Shown here in pieces: positions 16,689 through 25,324 of a stretch of 64,000 nt of DNA (within the stretch, counting starts at the first letter, position 1; each line of letters opens with the position of its first letter). The notes under the pieces were generated by a model that saw only the letters and a list, made by a program, of their open reading frames with translations, did not search any database and had not been told where the DNA came from. The stretch is from assembly GCF_017948245.1 (NCBI RefSeq), contig NZ_CP072865.1:2629501-2693500 (forward strand). The letters run 5' to 3'. The position numbers and the translations under genes were made by a program. This stretch comes from Rhizobium sp. NLR16a (GTDB taxonomy: Bacteria > Pseudomonadota > Alphaproteobacteria > Rhizobiales > Rhizobiaceae).

Positions 16689-18173
16689 TTGACCGAGACC
16701 AGCCTCCGCGACATCAGATGGATTTTCGTCCTGCTGGCCGCCTATTTCGTCCTTCAGATCGGCGTGCGGCTTGCAACCTCGCATTCGCTCGATCTCGACG
16801 AGGCCGAACAGGCCTTCCGCTCGCAATGGCTCGCCGCCGGTTACGGCCCGCAGCCGCCGTTTTACAACTGGCTGCAATATACCGTCTTCCAGTTTACAGG
16901 CGTTTCGCTGGCTGCCCTGTCCCTCGTCAAGAACCTCCTGTTATTCAGCTCTTATCTGCTGTACGGCCTGACGGCGCGGCTCGTCCTGCGCGACAAGGCG
17001 CTGGTGGCGATCGCAACACTCGGTCTGCTGACCATCCCGCAGATGGTTTTTGAGATGCAGCGGGACCTGACGCACACGGTCGCGGTCTTCTTTTCAGCCA
17101 GCATCTTCTTCTACGGTTTCATCCGCAGTCTGAAGCAGCCAAGCCTTGCCTCCTATCTGGTCGCCGGTATCGGCATCGGTTTCGGCCTGCTTGCCAAGTA
17201 TAATTTCGCCATCCTGCCGGCGGCAGCACTAATTGCCGCCCTGGCGGATCAGCGCCTGCGGCCGCGGATTTTCGATTGGCGGCTGGTGTTGACGGCTGTC
17301 GTGGCCCTCGTCATTACCCTGCCGCACCTCTTCTGGCTGAAGGACAATCTCGATTTCGCTACAGCACGCACGCTGGAGAAGATGACCGCGAGCGGCCATG
17401 CGAGCTATCCCATGCAGGTCGTCATGGGCATCAGCTCGCTCGCTCTCGCCGTCATCAGCTTTGCCGGATTGACGGTGGCGGTCTTCGCCATGGTGTTCGG
17501 CAAGCGCCTTCGCCAGGCGTTTACTGCCGGCTCGGAATGGACGCGACTCGTCGAGCGGATGATGCTCGTCTTCCTGACCGGCATTCTGTTTCTGGTCGTC
17601 TTCGGCGGTGCGGCCGGCATCAAGGATCGCTGGCTGGTACCGATGCTTTTCATCCTGCCGCTCTATCTCTGCCTGAAGGTCGAGGCCGCGGGCGTTGAGA
17701 CCGGCAAGGCTTTCCGGCGCTTCATGCTCGTAGTCGCCGTCATCATGATCGGCGTGCCGGCGATCCTTTACGGCAGCGTCGCGACGGCACGCTTCACCGG
17801 TCATTACGAACGATTGAACAGGCCCTATGCCGCGATGCTGGAAAACCTGCGTCAACAGGCGGAACCGGCGGCAATCCTTGCCGGCGATAGCCTTCTTGCC
17901 GGCAATGTCAGGCAGGATATTGCCGGGGTACCGGTCCTCTCCGTCGATTATCCCGGCTTCCATCCGGATCTGACCGGCCGCCGACCGCTTCTCCTTGTCT
18001 GGCTGATACCGAAGGGAGGCAGCGAAGCGCTGCCTCCTGATATGGCGCAATGGCTCCAGACCAATCTCGGCGCCTCCGCGCCTGAGACATCGGCGATCGA
18101 CGTGCCCTATTTCTACGGCCGCGGCAGTGACAGCTATCGTTTCGGCTATGCCTGGATCAATCAGCCGGCCTGA
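16689..18173 (+). CDS. GT39 family lipid-dependent glycosyltransferase 3 (Rgt-like, diverged)
   Basis: A 494-residue third paralogue. It keeps the first-loop motif [14 protein letters not shown] … [14 protein letters not shown], but differs from the other two elsewhere: RWLDP becomes RWLVP, and the C-terminal FPDVPVVIP segment is changed. This suggests a different acceptor, in line with RgtC acting on a different residue from RgtA/B; the assignment is inference. The start is a TTG that begins at the base after the previous TAG stop, indicating translational coupling. It is convergent with the aminotransferase 7 bases away. Confidence 0.78.
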   Translation: MTETSLRDIRWIFVLLAAYFVLQIGVRLATSHSLDLDEAEQAFRSQWLAAGYGPQPPFYNWLQYTVFQFTGVSLAALSLVKNLLLFSSYLLYGLTARLVLRDKALVAIATLGLLTIPQMVFEMQRDLTHTVAVFFSASIFFYGFIRSLKQPSLASYLVAGIGIGFGLLAKYNFAILPAAALIAALADQRLRPRIFDWRLVLTAVVALVITLPHLFWLKDNLDFATARTLEKMTASGHASYPMQVVMGISSLALAVISFAGLTVAVFAMVFGKRLRQAFTAGSEWTRLVERMMLVFLTGILFLVVFGGAAGIKDRWLVPMLFILPLYLCLKVEAAGVETGKAFRRFMLVVAVIMIGVPAILYGSVATARFTGHYERLNRPYAAMLENLRQQAEPAAILAGDSLLAGNVRQDIAGVPVLSVDYPGFHPDLTGRRPLLLVWLIPKGGSEALPPDMAQWLQTNLGASAPETSAIDVPYFYGRGSDSYRFGYAWINQPA

Positions 18174-18179
18174 GCGAAG

Positions 18180-19547
18180 TCACGACTTCAGCTCCTTCCA
18201 GGCCGCGTCCAACGCCAGCCTGGTAATCCTTGCCATCTCGTCTACCTCCGCGTGGGTGATGACAAGGGGCGGCGAGGCCAGCATGCGGTCGCCGGTGGCG
18301 CGCAGCACGAGGCCGTTCGCCAGTGCATGGTTACGCACCAACGCGCCGATCTGATCGGGCTTGTCGAAGCGAGTGCGCGTGCTCTTGTCGGCAGTGAGCT
18401 GCAGGCCGCCCATGAGGCCAATGCTGGCTGCCTCGCCGACAAGATCGTGTTCGGCGAGCGCCGCCCAGGCCTTGCCGAAATAGGGACCGATATCGTCGCG
18501 CACCCGCTCGACCAGTCTTTCCTCCTCGATGATGCGCAGATTTTCGAGTGCGGCGGCGGCGCAGACCGGATGGCCGGAATAGGTGAAGCCGTGATTGAAG
18601 TCGCCGACCTCATTGATCAGCACGTCGGCGATGCGGTCGCTGACGAGCACGCCGCCGATCGGCAGATAGCCGGAGGAAAGCCCCTTGGCGATCGGTGCGA
18701 GATCCGGCTCGACGTCGAAATGCTGGTGGCCGAACCAGGCGCCCAATCGACCGAAACCGCAGATCACCTCGTCGGTCACCAACAGGATATTGCGCGCCTT
18801 GCAGATGCGGTCGATCTCCGGCCAATAGGTCTCAGGTGGGATGATGACGCCGGCAGCCCCTTGCACCGGCTCGGCGACGAAGGCGGCGACATTCTCCTCG
18901 CCGAGCTCGTCGATCTTCGCTTCCAGCTCGCGTGCGACTTTGAGGCCGAATTCGGCGGGCGAGAGATCGCCGCCCTCGCCGTACCAATAGGGCTGACCGA
19001 TATGGACAATACCCGGGATCGGCAGGTCGCCCTGCTCGTGCATGTATTTCATGCCGCCGAGGCTGGCACCGGCAACTGTCGAACCGTGATAGCCGTTCTT
19101 CCTCGCGATCACGATCTTCTTCGACGGCTTGCCGACGGCGCTCCAATAGACCCGGGCCATGCGAAACCAGGTGTCGTTCGCTTCCGAACCGGAGCTGGTG
19201 AAGAAGATATGGTTGAACCGTTCGCCGGCATGGGACGTAACCTTCTCAGCCAGCAGCGTCGCCGACGTCGAGCTCGTGCCGAAGAAGGTGTTGTAATAGG
19301 GCAACTCGTTCATCTGCCTTGCGACGGCCTCGGTGATCTCCCGGCGGCCATAGCCGATATTGACGCACCAGAGGCCGGCGAAGCCATCTAGATATTTCCT
19401 GCCGCGATCGTCGAAGATGTGGCAGCCCTCGCCGCGCTGGATGATGCGCGCGCCTTCGGCATTCAGCTTTTTCATGTCGGCGAAGGGATGCAGGTGGTGC
19501 GCGGCGTCGATCGCCGCAAGGTTCGGGGGTGGGTAAGTATCGAGCAT
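18180..19547 (-). CDS. Class III omega-aminotransferase (polyamine/putrescine type)
   Basis: A 455-residue PLP enzyme of the aspartate-aminotransferase-family class III group. Visible are the phosphate-binding segment SSGSEANDTW (~118-127), YHGSTVAGAS, AEPVQGAAGVIIPPETYW, the LVTDEVICGFGRLG strand with the cofactor Asp (D259), and the Schiff-base lysine K288 in APIAKGLSSGYLPIGG. The sequence resembles SpuC-like putrescine–pyruvate aminotransferases. It is divergent from a glutamine-synthetase-like ligase with only ~80 bases between starts, which suggests shared control of polyamine use. Confidence 0.85.
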   Translation of the reverse strand: MLDTYPPPNLAAIDAAHHLHPFADMKKLNAEGARIIQRGEGCHIFDDRGRKYLDGFAGLWCVNIGYGRREITEAVARQMNELPYYNTFFGTSSTSATLLAEKVTSHAGERFNHIFFTSSGSEANDTWFRMARVYWSAVGKPSKKIVIARKNGYHGSTVAGASLGGMKYMHEQGDLPIPGIVHIGQPYWYGEGGDLSPAEFGLKVARELEAKIDELGEENVAAFVAEPVQGAAGVIIPPETYWPEIDRICKARNILLVTDEVICGFGRLGAWFGHQHFDVEPDLAPIAKGLSSGYLPIGGVLVSDRIADVLINEVGDFNHGFTYSGHPVCAAAALENLRIIEEERLVERVRDDIGPYFGKAWAALAEHDLVGEAASIGLMGGLQLTADKSTRTRFDKPDQIGALVRNHALANGLVLRATGDRMLASPPLVITHAEVDEMARITRLALDAAWKELKS

Positions 19548-19630
19548 GGCTGGTGAAAGACCCTCGCGGATTGAAAGGCTGTTGTCGATGAGATAGGAGC
19601 TTGGCCTTGTCCCGGAGGATTTTCAAGGCC

Positions 19631-20983
19631 ATGGCGAGCGACAGGATGGACGGCAAGGCCTGGGGTGGCGACCCGCGTTTCGAAATCCTGATCGTCGGTA
19701 TGAATGGCGATCTGCGCGGCAAACAGCTGCCGCCGGGCGCAGAAGACAAGGTCTGGGCCGGAGAGATCCGCCTGCCGACCTCGACGCAATCGCTCGACAT
19801 CTGGGGCGACGACAATGACGATATCACCGGCCTGTCGCTGACGATCGGCGATCCCGATGGCAAGGTACTCCCCGACCGGCGCAGCCTGGCGCCGATGCCC
19901 TGGGCACCCGAGGGCTCGATGCAAGTGCTCGCCAGCATGCATGAATTCGACGGCAGCCCCAGCTTCATGGACCCGCGTGCCATCCTCGCTTCTGTATTGG
20001 AGCGCTATGCGGCGCGGGGATTGACGCCTGTGGTGGCGACCGAGCTGGAATTCTACGTGATGTCGGGAGACTGGCGTGAGACCGGTCGCCCCTCCCCGCC
20101 CGAAGGCCTCACCTATCGCGGTGAGCCGAACGGTTTCCAGCTTTACGACATGAGCGCCGTCGACGCACTCGACGACTATCTCGGGACGCTGAGGGCCTAT
20201 GCGAAGGCGCAGGGGCTGCCGGCGGAAGCGACGACGGCGGAGTTCGGTCCCGGCCAGTTCGAGATCAACCTGCTGCACCGCCCCGATGCGCTGGCGGCCG
20301 CCGACGACTGCCTCTACCTTAAGCGCATCGCCGAACAGGCGGCGCGCCGGCACGGGCTGAAATCGACCTGCATGGCCAAGCCCTATTCCGACCATGCCGG
20401 CTCCGGCCTGCATGTGCATGCAAGCGTCATCGACCGGCAAGGCCGCAACATCCTCGATGCCAAGGGCGGCGAGCCGAAGCGGCTCAAATCGGTTGCTGCC
20501 GCGCTGCTCAACAGCATGCGCGAAGCGCAGCTGATCTTCGCCCCCTTCGCCAATTCCTACCGCCGCTTCCAGCCGGGCTCGTTCGCACCCGTCGATCTCA
20601 CCTGGGGCAGCGGCCATCGCGGCACGGCGATCCGCATACCCGACAAGGACGGGCCGGCCGCCCGTATCGAGCATCGTGTCGCCGGCGCCGATGCCAATCC
20701 CTATCTGCTGCTCGCGGCAATCCTCGGCGGCATGCTCACCGGTCTCGAACACGAACTCGACCCCGGCGAGGAGACGACGCCCTCGCATACGCCTGCGAAT
20801 ACCACACGGCTGACGCATGATTTCCTCAGCGCCGTCGAGGCTTTCCGCACCTCGCCGCTCATCACCGATATTTTCGGCGCGCGTTATCAGGCGCTCTATG
20901 GCGACACAAAGCGCAAGGAAGCGCTTGCGCATCTGCGCACCGTCTCGGATTTCGACTATCGCACCTATTTGCCGCGGCTCTGA
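19631..20983 (+). CDS. Glutamine synthetase family ligase (gamma-glutamylpolyamine synthetase-like)
   Basis: A 450-residue protein with the glutamine synthetase catalytic fold: VVATELEFYV (metal-binding Glu), ATTAEFGPGQFEINLLH, the ATP-loop segment MAKPYSDHAGSGLHVHAS, and NSYRRFQPGSFAP … WGSGHRGTAIRIP. It is typical of PuuA/SpuI-like enzymes that couple glutamate to polyamines or other amines rather than ammonia. Its divergent class III aminotransferase neighbour supports a role in polyamine breakdown. I chose the ATG at 19631; GGAGG lies about 12 bases upstream. The TTG at 19601 is less likely. Confidence 0.83.
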   Translation: MASDRMDGKAWGGDPRFEILIVGMNGDLRGKQLPPGAEDKVWAGEIRLPTSTQSLDIWGDDNDDITGLSLTIGDPDGKVLPDRRSLAPMPWAPEGSMQVLASMHEFDGSPSFMDPRAILASVLERYAARGLTPVVATELEFYVMSGDWRETGRPSPPEGLTYRGEPNGFQLYDMSAVDALDDYLGTLRAYAKAQGLPAEATTAEFGPGQFEINLLHRPDALAAADDCLYLKRIAEQAARRHGLKSTCMAKPYSDHAGSGLHVHASVIDRQGRNILDAKGGEPKRLKSVAAALLNSMREAQLIFAPFANSYRRFQPGSFAPVDLTWGSGHRGTAIRIPDKDGPAARIEHRVAGADANPYLLLAAILGGMLTGLEHELDPGEETTPSHTPANTTRLTHDFLSAVEAFRTSPLITDIFGARYQALYGDTKRKEALAHLRTVSDFDYRTYLPRL

Positions 20984-21000
20984 AATTTTCAGCGGCCGGT

Positions 21001-21945
21001 TTACGCGGCGGGCTCGCGGCGTTCATCGGCATTCACCTGCGCGGCGAGACCCTGTTTGACAAGAACCTTCAACTCGCCCGGATGCAGCCGGATCGAGACG
21101 TCGCGTTCGAGCGGCAGCAGCTCGCCGTCCATGACGCAATTGGCCTTGGAGCGCAACTTCGGGAAATGGAGCTGCACCTCGGCCGGGTGCATCACCATGA
21201 CATCGGCGTTCTCGCGGACCTTGCCGCGCAGCATGTCGACGGCAAGGCGGGCGACACCGAGGGGTTTTAGCGGATTTGCAGTATAAAAGCCGAGTTCGCC
21301 GCTTCTCAGATTGTCGGCGTAGAGCAGCGGATTCTCGCCGAAGGGATTGTTGGAGACCGAAATCGCCGACACCCTGCGGCGTTCGCGCATGCCGGCCGCC
21401 TGGAACTCGACCTCGAATTCCGGCGGATTGAAGATGACGCCCAAGGCCGCTTTCGTGCTCGCCCGTATTTTGCCCAATCGGGAGCGATAGCTGTAGGCGT
21501 TGCGGTAGCGAACCATCCGAGCATGCAGACCGGCGGAAAACTGGTGAATGAAGGGCCGGCCGTTGGCGCTGGCAATATCGACATTATCGATCTCGCCGGA
21601 GGCAAGCACATCGAGCGCCTGCCAGATATCGAGCGGCACGCGCAGCGAGCGGGCAAAGAGGTTCATCGTGCCGGCGGGTACGACGCCGAGCGCGACGCCG
21701 TTTTTCCAGGCGATCGATGCCGCCGCCGAAATCGTTCCATCGCCGCCGCCGGCCACGATCCCGTCGATATCGTCGCGCTTGGCCGCCCGCTCCATGGCGG
21801 GAATGATCTCCTTTCCGGAGAAGACGATGGCGTCGAAATCGTGCCCGGCGTCGCGGAATGCTTCTTCCGCCCTCTTTTCGTAGGCCAGCATGTCGGTGGT
21901 CCGGAAGGTGCCACCGTCGCGATTGAAAAAGCCTACAAACTTCAT
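21001..21945 (-). CDS. Diacylglycerol/lipid kinase family protein
   Basis: A 314-residue protein of the DAGK catalytic-domain (YegS/BmrU-like) family. The nucleotide-binding signature GGGDGTISAAAS and the following PAGTMNLFARSL are intact, and the C-terminal beta-sandwich (VMDGELLPLERDVSIRLHPGELKVLV) is complete. These enzymes phosphorylate diacylglycerol or related lipids at the membrane surface. The exact substrate cannot be given. The ATG at 21945 is the natural start (MKFVGFFNRDGG). Confidence 0.85.
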   Translation of the reverse strand: MKFVGFFNRDGGTFRTTDMLAYEKRAEEAFRDAGHDFDAIVFSGKEIIPAMERAAKRDDIDGIVAGGGDGTISAAASIAWKNGVALGVVPAGTMNLFARSLRVPLDIWQALDVLASGEIDNVDIASANGRPFIHQFSAGLHARMVRYRNAYSYRSRLGKIRASTKAALGVIFNPPEFEVEFQAAGMRERRRVSAISVSNNPFGENPLLYADNLRSGELGFYTANPLKPLGVARLAVDMLRGKVRENADVMVMHPAEVQLHFPKLRSKANCVMDGELLPLERDVSIRLHPGELKVLVKQGLAAQVNADERREPAA

Positions 21946-22248
21946 AAGGGCTCCCGTCCCTGGCGCGGAAACAATACTGCCTTTGCTCCTGAGATGGTTG
22001 CGGTATCGGCGATTTCAAGCGCGGCCGCTTTTCCTAAGAAGCAGCTGAAATGCAAATATTGCAACTGACATATGCACATAGCAGGACGCTGCACTGCAGA
22101 AAACGCACTCGACGCCAGCCGATGCGTTCGGGATAGATGAGGAATATCGGAGATACGTATCTCCGCCTCCCGCCATTCGAATGATCGGCCCGCAGCCGCG
22201 CTTGCGCCAGCGGCCATCGCCAAGCCAAAACCGCATCGAGGAACTCTC
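21946..22248. other. Divergent promoter region between lipid kinase and MFS exporter
   Basis: About 300 bases. The centre (22050-22150) is relatively AT-rich and carries a CTGCACTGCAG dyad around 22091-22101. No convincing small gene is present and I cannot place a promoter with confidence. Confidence 0.4.
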
Positions 22249-23475
22249 GTGAGTGAGATTACCGTCAATGATTCCATCGACAGCCAGGATGAAGCGCTGC
22301 CGTCGGCAACGACCGTGGCGCTGGTGCAACTGGCGCTCGCCTGCGGCGGCTTCGGCATCGGCACCGGCGAATTCGCGATCATGGGGCTCTTGCCCAATGT
22401 CGCCGCCACCTTCTCGGTGACGACGCCGCAGGCCGGCTACGTCATCAGCGCCTATGCGCTCGGTGTCGTCGTAGGCGCGCCCGTCATCGCCGTGCTCGCG
22501 GCGAAAATGGCACGCCGCACGCTGCTGCTGACACTGATGCTGATTTTTGCCGCCGGCAATATATCAAGCGCCATGGCGCCGACCTTCGAGACTTTCACCC
22601 TGCTGCGCTTCGTCAGCGGCCTGCCGCATGGCGCCTATTTCGGCGTGGCGGCGCTTGTCGCCGCCTCGATGGTGCCGGTGCATCGGCGCGCCCGAGCGGT
22701 CGGCCGCGTCATGCTCGGCCTGACGGTTGCGACACTTCTCGGCACGCCCTTGACGACATTTTTCGGACAGTCGCTCGACTGGCAGGTGGCGTTTTTCTCC
22801 GTCGGCGTGCTCGGCCTGCTGACGGTGACGCTGATCTGGTTCTACGTGCCCAAGGACCGGGTTTCCGAAGAAGCGAGTTTCGCACGCGAACTCGGCGCCT
22901 TCCGCCGACCGCAGGTCTGGCTGACGCTCGGGATTGCTGCCGTCGGCTATGGCGGTATGTTCGCCATGTTCAGCTATATCGCCTCGACGACGACCGAAGT
23001 GGCGATGTTGCCGGAAACGGCCGTTCCGATCATGCTGGTGCTCTTCGGCGTCGGCATGAATGCCGGCAATTTCATCGGCTCGTGGCTCGCCGACAAGTCG
23101 CTGCTCGGAACGATCGGCGGCTCGCTCGTCTATAATATCGTCGTGCTGACCACCTTCTCGCTGACCGCCGCCAACCCCTATATGCTCGGCCTTTCGGTCT
23201 TCCTCGTCGGCTGCGGTTTTGCCGCCGGCCCGGCGCTGCAGACGCGGCTGATGGATGTCGCCGCCGATGCGCAGACGCTGGCCGCAGCTTCCAACCATTC
23301 CGCCTTCAACATCGCCAATGCGATCGGCGCCTGGCTCGGCGGCCTCGTCATCGCCTCGGGTTACGGCTTTGCGGCCACCGGCTATGTCGGCGCGGCACTC
23401 TCCTTCCTCGGCCTCTTCGTCTTCGCAGCCTCAGCCCGCCTGGAGAGCCGCACCCGCAGCACGCAGGCGGCGTGA
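22249..23475 (+). CDS. MFS transporter, AraJ/DHA1-type exporter
   Basis: A 408-residue 12-span major facilitator. The first span has the family motif GIGTGEFAIMGLLPNVA, and the loop 2-3 region is KMARRTLLL. The overall pattern is that of AraJ/YdhP-like DHA1 members, which export sugars, arabinosides or drugs. The substrate is unknown. The start is GTG at 22249 with GAGGA 8 bases upstream; no in-frame ATG is better placed. Confidence 0.83.
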   Translation: MSEITVNDSIDSQDEALPSATTVALVQLALACGGFGIGTGEFAIMGLLPNVAATFSVTTPQAGYVISAYALGVVVGAPVIAVLAAKMARRTLLLTLMLIFAAGNISSAMAPTFETFTLLRFVSGLPHGAYFGVAALVAASMVPVHRRARAVGRVMLGLTVATLLGTPLTTFFGQSLDWQVAFFSVGVLGLLTVTLIWFYVPKDRVSEEASFARELGAFRRPQVWLTLGIAAVGYGGMFAMFSYIASTTTEVAMLPETAVPIMLVLFGVGMNAGNFIGSWLADKSLLGTIGGSLVYNIVVLTTFSLTAANPYMLGLSVFLVGCGFAAGPALQTRLMDVAADAQTLAAASNHSAFNIANAIGAWLGGLVIASGYGFAATGYVGAALSFLGLFVFAASARLESRTRSTQAA

Positions 23476-23533
23476 CCGATCTTCGCTGCAACGCGTGCAG
23501 GTGCGACATTCTGGCGTTAAGCATTTAGCCGGC

Positions 23534-23574
23534 TTGACTTTTTCCGCGTTCGGCACCACGTAGCATGCACGTGG
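23534..23574 (+). promoter_or_regulatory. Candidate promoter element and dyad upstream of mgtE leader
   Basis: A rhizobial-type -35 (CTTGACT, with TTGACT at 23534-23539) is followed by a dyad CCACGT-N7-ACGTGG (23556-23574) whose loop contains GCATGC. No perfect -10 is evident; TAGCAT at 23561-23566 is the best candidate but the spacer is long. The dyad may be an operator or the first hairpin of the mgtE leader. Confidence 0.35.
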
Positions 23575-23617
23575 ACGGCACCTGTCAGCCACGGATTTCA
23601 ACGGAGTCATCTTAGCG

Positions 23618-23677
23618 ATGCCAAGCGACAGTAGCAGTCGATTGCCTTTGCCGTACGCGGCCGCCCTCGTGCGCTGA
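23618..23677 (+). CDS. Candidate leader peptide upstream of mgtE
   Basis: A 19-codon ORF reading MPSDSSSRLPLPYAAALVR, ending 60 bases before the mgtE start. GGAG lies 11 bases before its ATG. Prolines at positions 2, 10 and 12 recall the PLP-containing MgtL leader of enterobacterial mgtA, where proline codons and low Mg2+ affect ribosome progress. Hairpins directly after the stop include one that would hide the mgtE ribosome-binding site. That translation of this ORF occurs, and that it senses magnesium, are inference. Confidence 0.45.
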   Translation: MPSDSSSRLPLPYAAALVR

Positions 23678-23735
23678 CCGACTCCTGTCGGCTCGCCCGA
23701 TCGGACGCTACGGCGGATCGACGGAAAGGCGAGCC
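23678..23735 (+). promoter_or_regulatory. Candidate attenuator: mutually exclusive hairpins before mgtE
   Basis: Immediately after the leader stop, CCGAC-TCCT-GTCGG (23678-23691) forms a 5-bp hairpin. GGCTCGCC (23690-23697) is perfectly complementary to GGCGAGCC (23728-23735), which covers the mgtE ribosome-binding region just before the ATG at 23738. The two pairings share bases 23690-23691 and compete. Between the arms CGATC (23698-23702) pairs with GATCG (23716-23720). This resembles a translational on/off switch. Confidence 0.45.
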
Positions 23736-23737
23736 TC

Positions 23738-25111
23738 ATGAATATCAATCGCTTCCCTCTTCGGGCAGGCCATGCCGCCCGTGCCTTCATCAACAATAGC
23801 CGCGGCGCCACGATCGCCGAACGCGTCGACGCGTTGAACGCGCTTAGCATCCAGGACGCCGGACGGGTGCTGTCCGGCATGCCGCTCGACTATGCCGTCA
23901 ACATCCTCGACCGGCCGGAGCTTCGCAACGCCGCACAGATCCTGGCGCTGATCAGCGCCGAGGACGCCGCACGGCTGCTGCATGGCATGTCCAACGACCG
24001 CGTCGCCGACGTGCTGCTCGAACTCGACGGCGAGACCCGCGCCCGGCTGTTCTCCAGCCTCGACGAGCCGGTGCGCGTCTCTATCCAGCATCTGATGGGC
24101 TATCCGCCGCGCACGGCCGGCAGCATCATGACGACGGAATTCGTCAGCGTGCCGGATAGCTGGACCGTTGCCCAGACGCTCGATCATGTGCGCCAGGTCG
24201 AACGTTCGCGCGAAACCGTCTACGCCATCTACGTGCTCGACGAGGTCAGCCATGCGCTGATGCACGTGGTGACGCTGCGTCGCCTGATCACCGGCGAGCC
24301 GGATGCCTCCATCCTCACTGTCGCTCAAAAAGGCGCTCCGGTTTCGGCCGATCCGCTGATGAAGCAGGAGGACGTCGCCCGGCTGATCCGCAAGCACGAC
24401 CTGCTCGCCTTGCCTGTCATCGACGAACATGGGCAGGTGCTCGGCATTGTCACCGTCGACGACGTGATCGACACGATGATATCGGACACCACGGAAGCGG
24501 CCCAGAGGTTCGGCGGCATGGAGGCGCTCGGCCAGCCCTACATGAAGATCGGCTTTGCCGGCATGATCCGCAAGCGCGCAGGCTGGCTCGCCGCCCTCTT
24601 CCTCGGCGAGATGCTGACGGCGAGCGCCATGCAGCACTTCGAAGGCGAGCTGGAAAAGGCCGTCGTGCTGACCCTGTTCATCCCACTGATCATGAGCTCC
24701 GGCGGCAATTCCGGTTCGCAGGCGACCTCGCTGATCATCCGCGCCCTTGCACTCGGCGAGCTGAAGCTTTCGGACTGGTGGAAGGTGCTGTTCCGCGAAT
24801 TGCCGACCGGCATCGTGCTCGGCGCGATCCTCGGCCTCGTCGGCTTCATCCGCATCGTTTTCTGGCAGTCAGCCGGGCTCTATGATTACGGCCCGCATTG
24901 GCAGATGGTCGCCATCACGGTGTTTGCCGCCCTGATCGGAATCGTCACCTTCGGCTCGATCTGCGGCTCGATGCTGCCCTTCATGCTGCAGAAGTTGCGG
25001 CTCGATCCGGCCAGCGCCTCGGCCCCCTTCGTCGCCACGCTGGTCGACGTCACCGGACTTGTCATCTACTTCTCGGTGGCGCTGCTTATCCTCAGTGGGA
25101 CGCTGCTGTAG
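23738..25111 (+). CDS. mgtE: Magnesium transporter MgtE
   Basis: A 457-residue Mg2+ channel/transporter with all three MgtE parts. The N-terminal helical superfamily domain spans ~25-125 (LSIQDAGRVLSGMP; LLHGMSNDRVADVLLEL), two CBS domains span ~130-255 (AGSIMTTEFVSV … ALPVIDEHGQVLGIVTVDDVIDTM), and five membrane spans follow from ~285, with the pore signature PLIMSSGGNSGSQATSL and the late Asp-containing ATLVDVTGL. In the family, Mg2+ binding to the CBS domains closes the pore. The leader before it looks regulatory. A dispersed palindromic repeat follows the stop. Confidence 0.93.
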   Translation: MNINRFPLRAGHAARAFINNSRGATIAERVDALNALSIQDAGRVLSGMPLDYAVNILDRPELRNAAQILALISAEDAARLLHGMSNDRVADVLLELDGETRARLFSSLDEPVRVSIQHLMGYPPRTAGSIMTTEFVSVPDSWTVAQTLDHVRQVERSRETVYAIYVLDEVSHALMHVVTLRRLITGEPDASILTVAQKGAPVSADPLMKQEDVARLIRKHDLLALPVIDEHGQVLGIVTVDDVIDTMISDTTEAAQRFGGMEALGQPYMKIGFAGMIRKRAGWLAALFLGEMLTASAMQHFEGELEKAVVLTLFIPLIMSSGGNSGSQATSLIIRALALGELKLSDWWKVLFRELPTGIVLGAILGLVGFIRIVFWQSAGLYDYGPHWQMVAITVFAALIGIVTFGSICGSMLPFMLQKLRLDPASASAPFVATLVDVTGLVIYFSVALLILSGTLL

Positions 25112-25120
25112 AGCAAAAAG

Positions 25121-25256
25121 CCCCTCATCCTAGCCCTCCCCGTTCTGACGCGGAGGGGGGACGTGCCTTGCGAGAGGCCTATGGAGGCTGAGAGGTCGCG
25201 ACCTATCCCCTTCTCCCCGCGTGCGGGGGAGAAGGTGCCGGCAGGCGGATGAGGGG
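25121..25256. repeat. Rhizobial dispersed palindromic repeat (RIME-like)
   Basis: A 136-base mosaic element. CCCCTCATCC (25121-25130) and GGATGAGGGG (25247-25256) are perfect 10-bp outer inverted repeats. Inside, CCTTCTCCCC (25209-25218) and GGGGAGAAGG (25226-25235) form a strong hairpin followed by TGCCGGCAGGCG. This is the familiar composition of intergenic mosaic elements scattered through Rhizobium chromosomes. It sits between the convergent mgtE and Lrp genes and may act as a terminator. Confidence 0.8.
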
Positions 25257-25324
25257 GCGGGCTCGAGGTCCGAGCAGAGAAAAAAGTATTGTTCGTCAAC
25301 AAACTGCCAGCAAACCGAGGGAAA

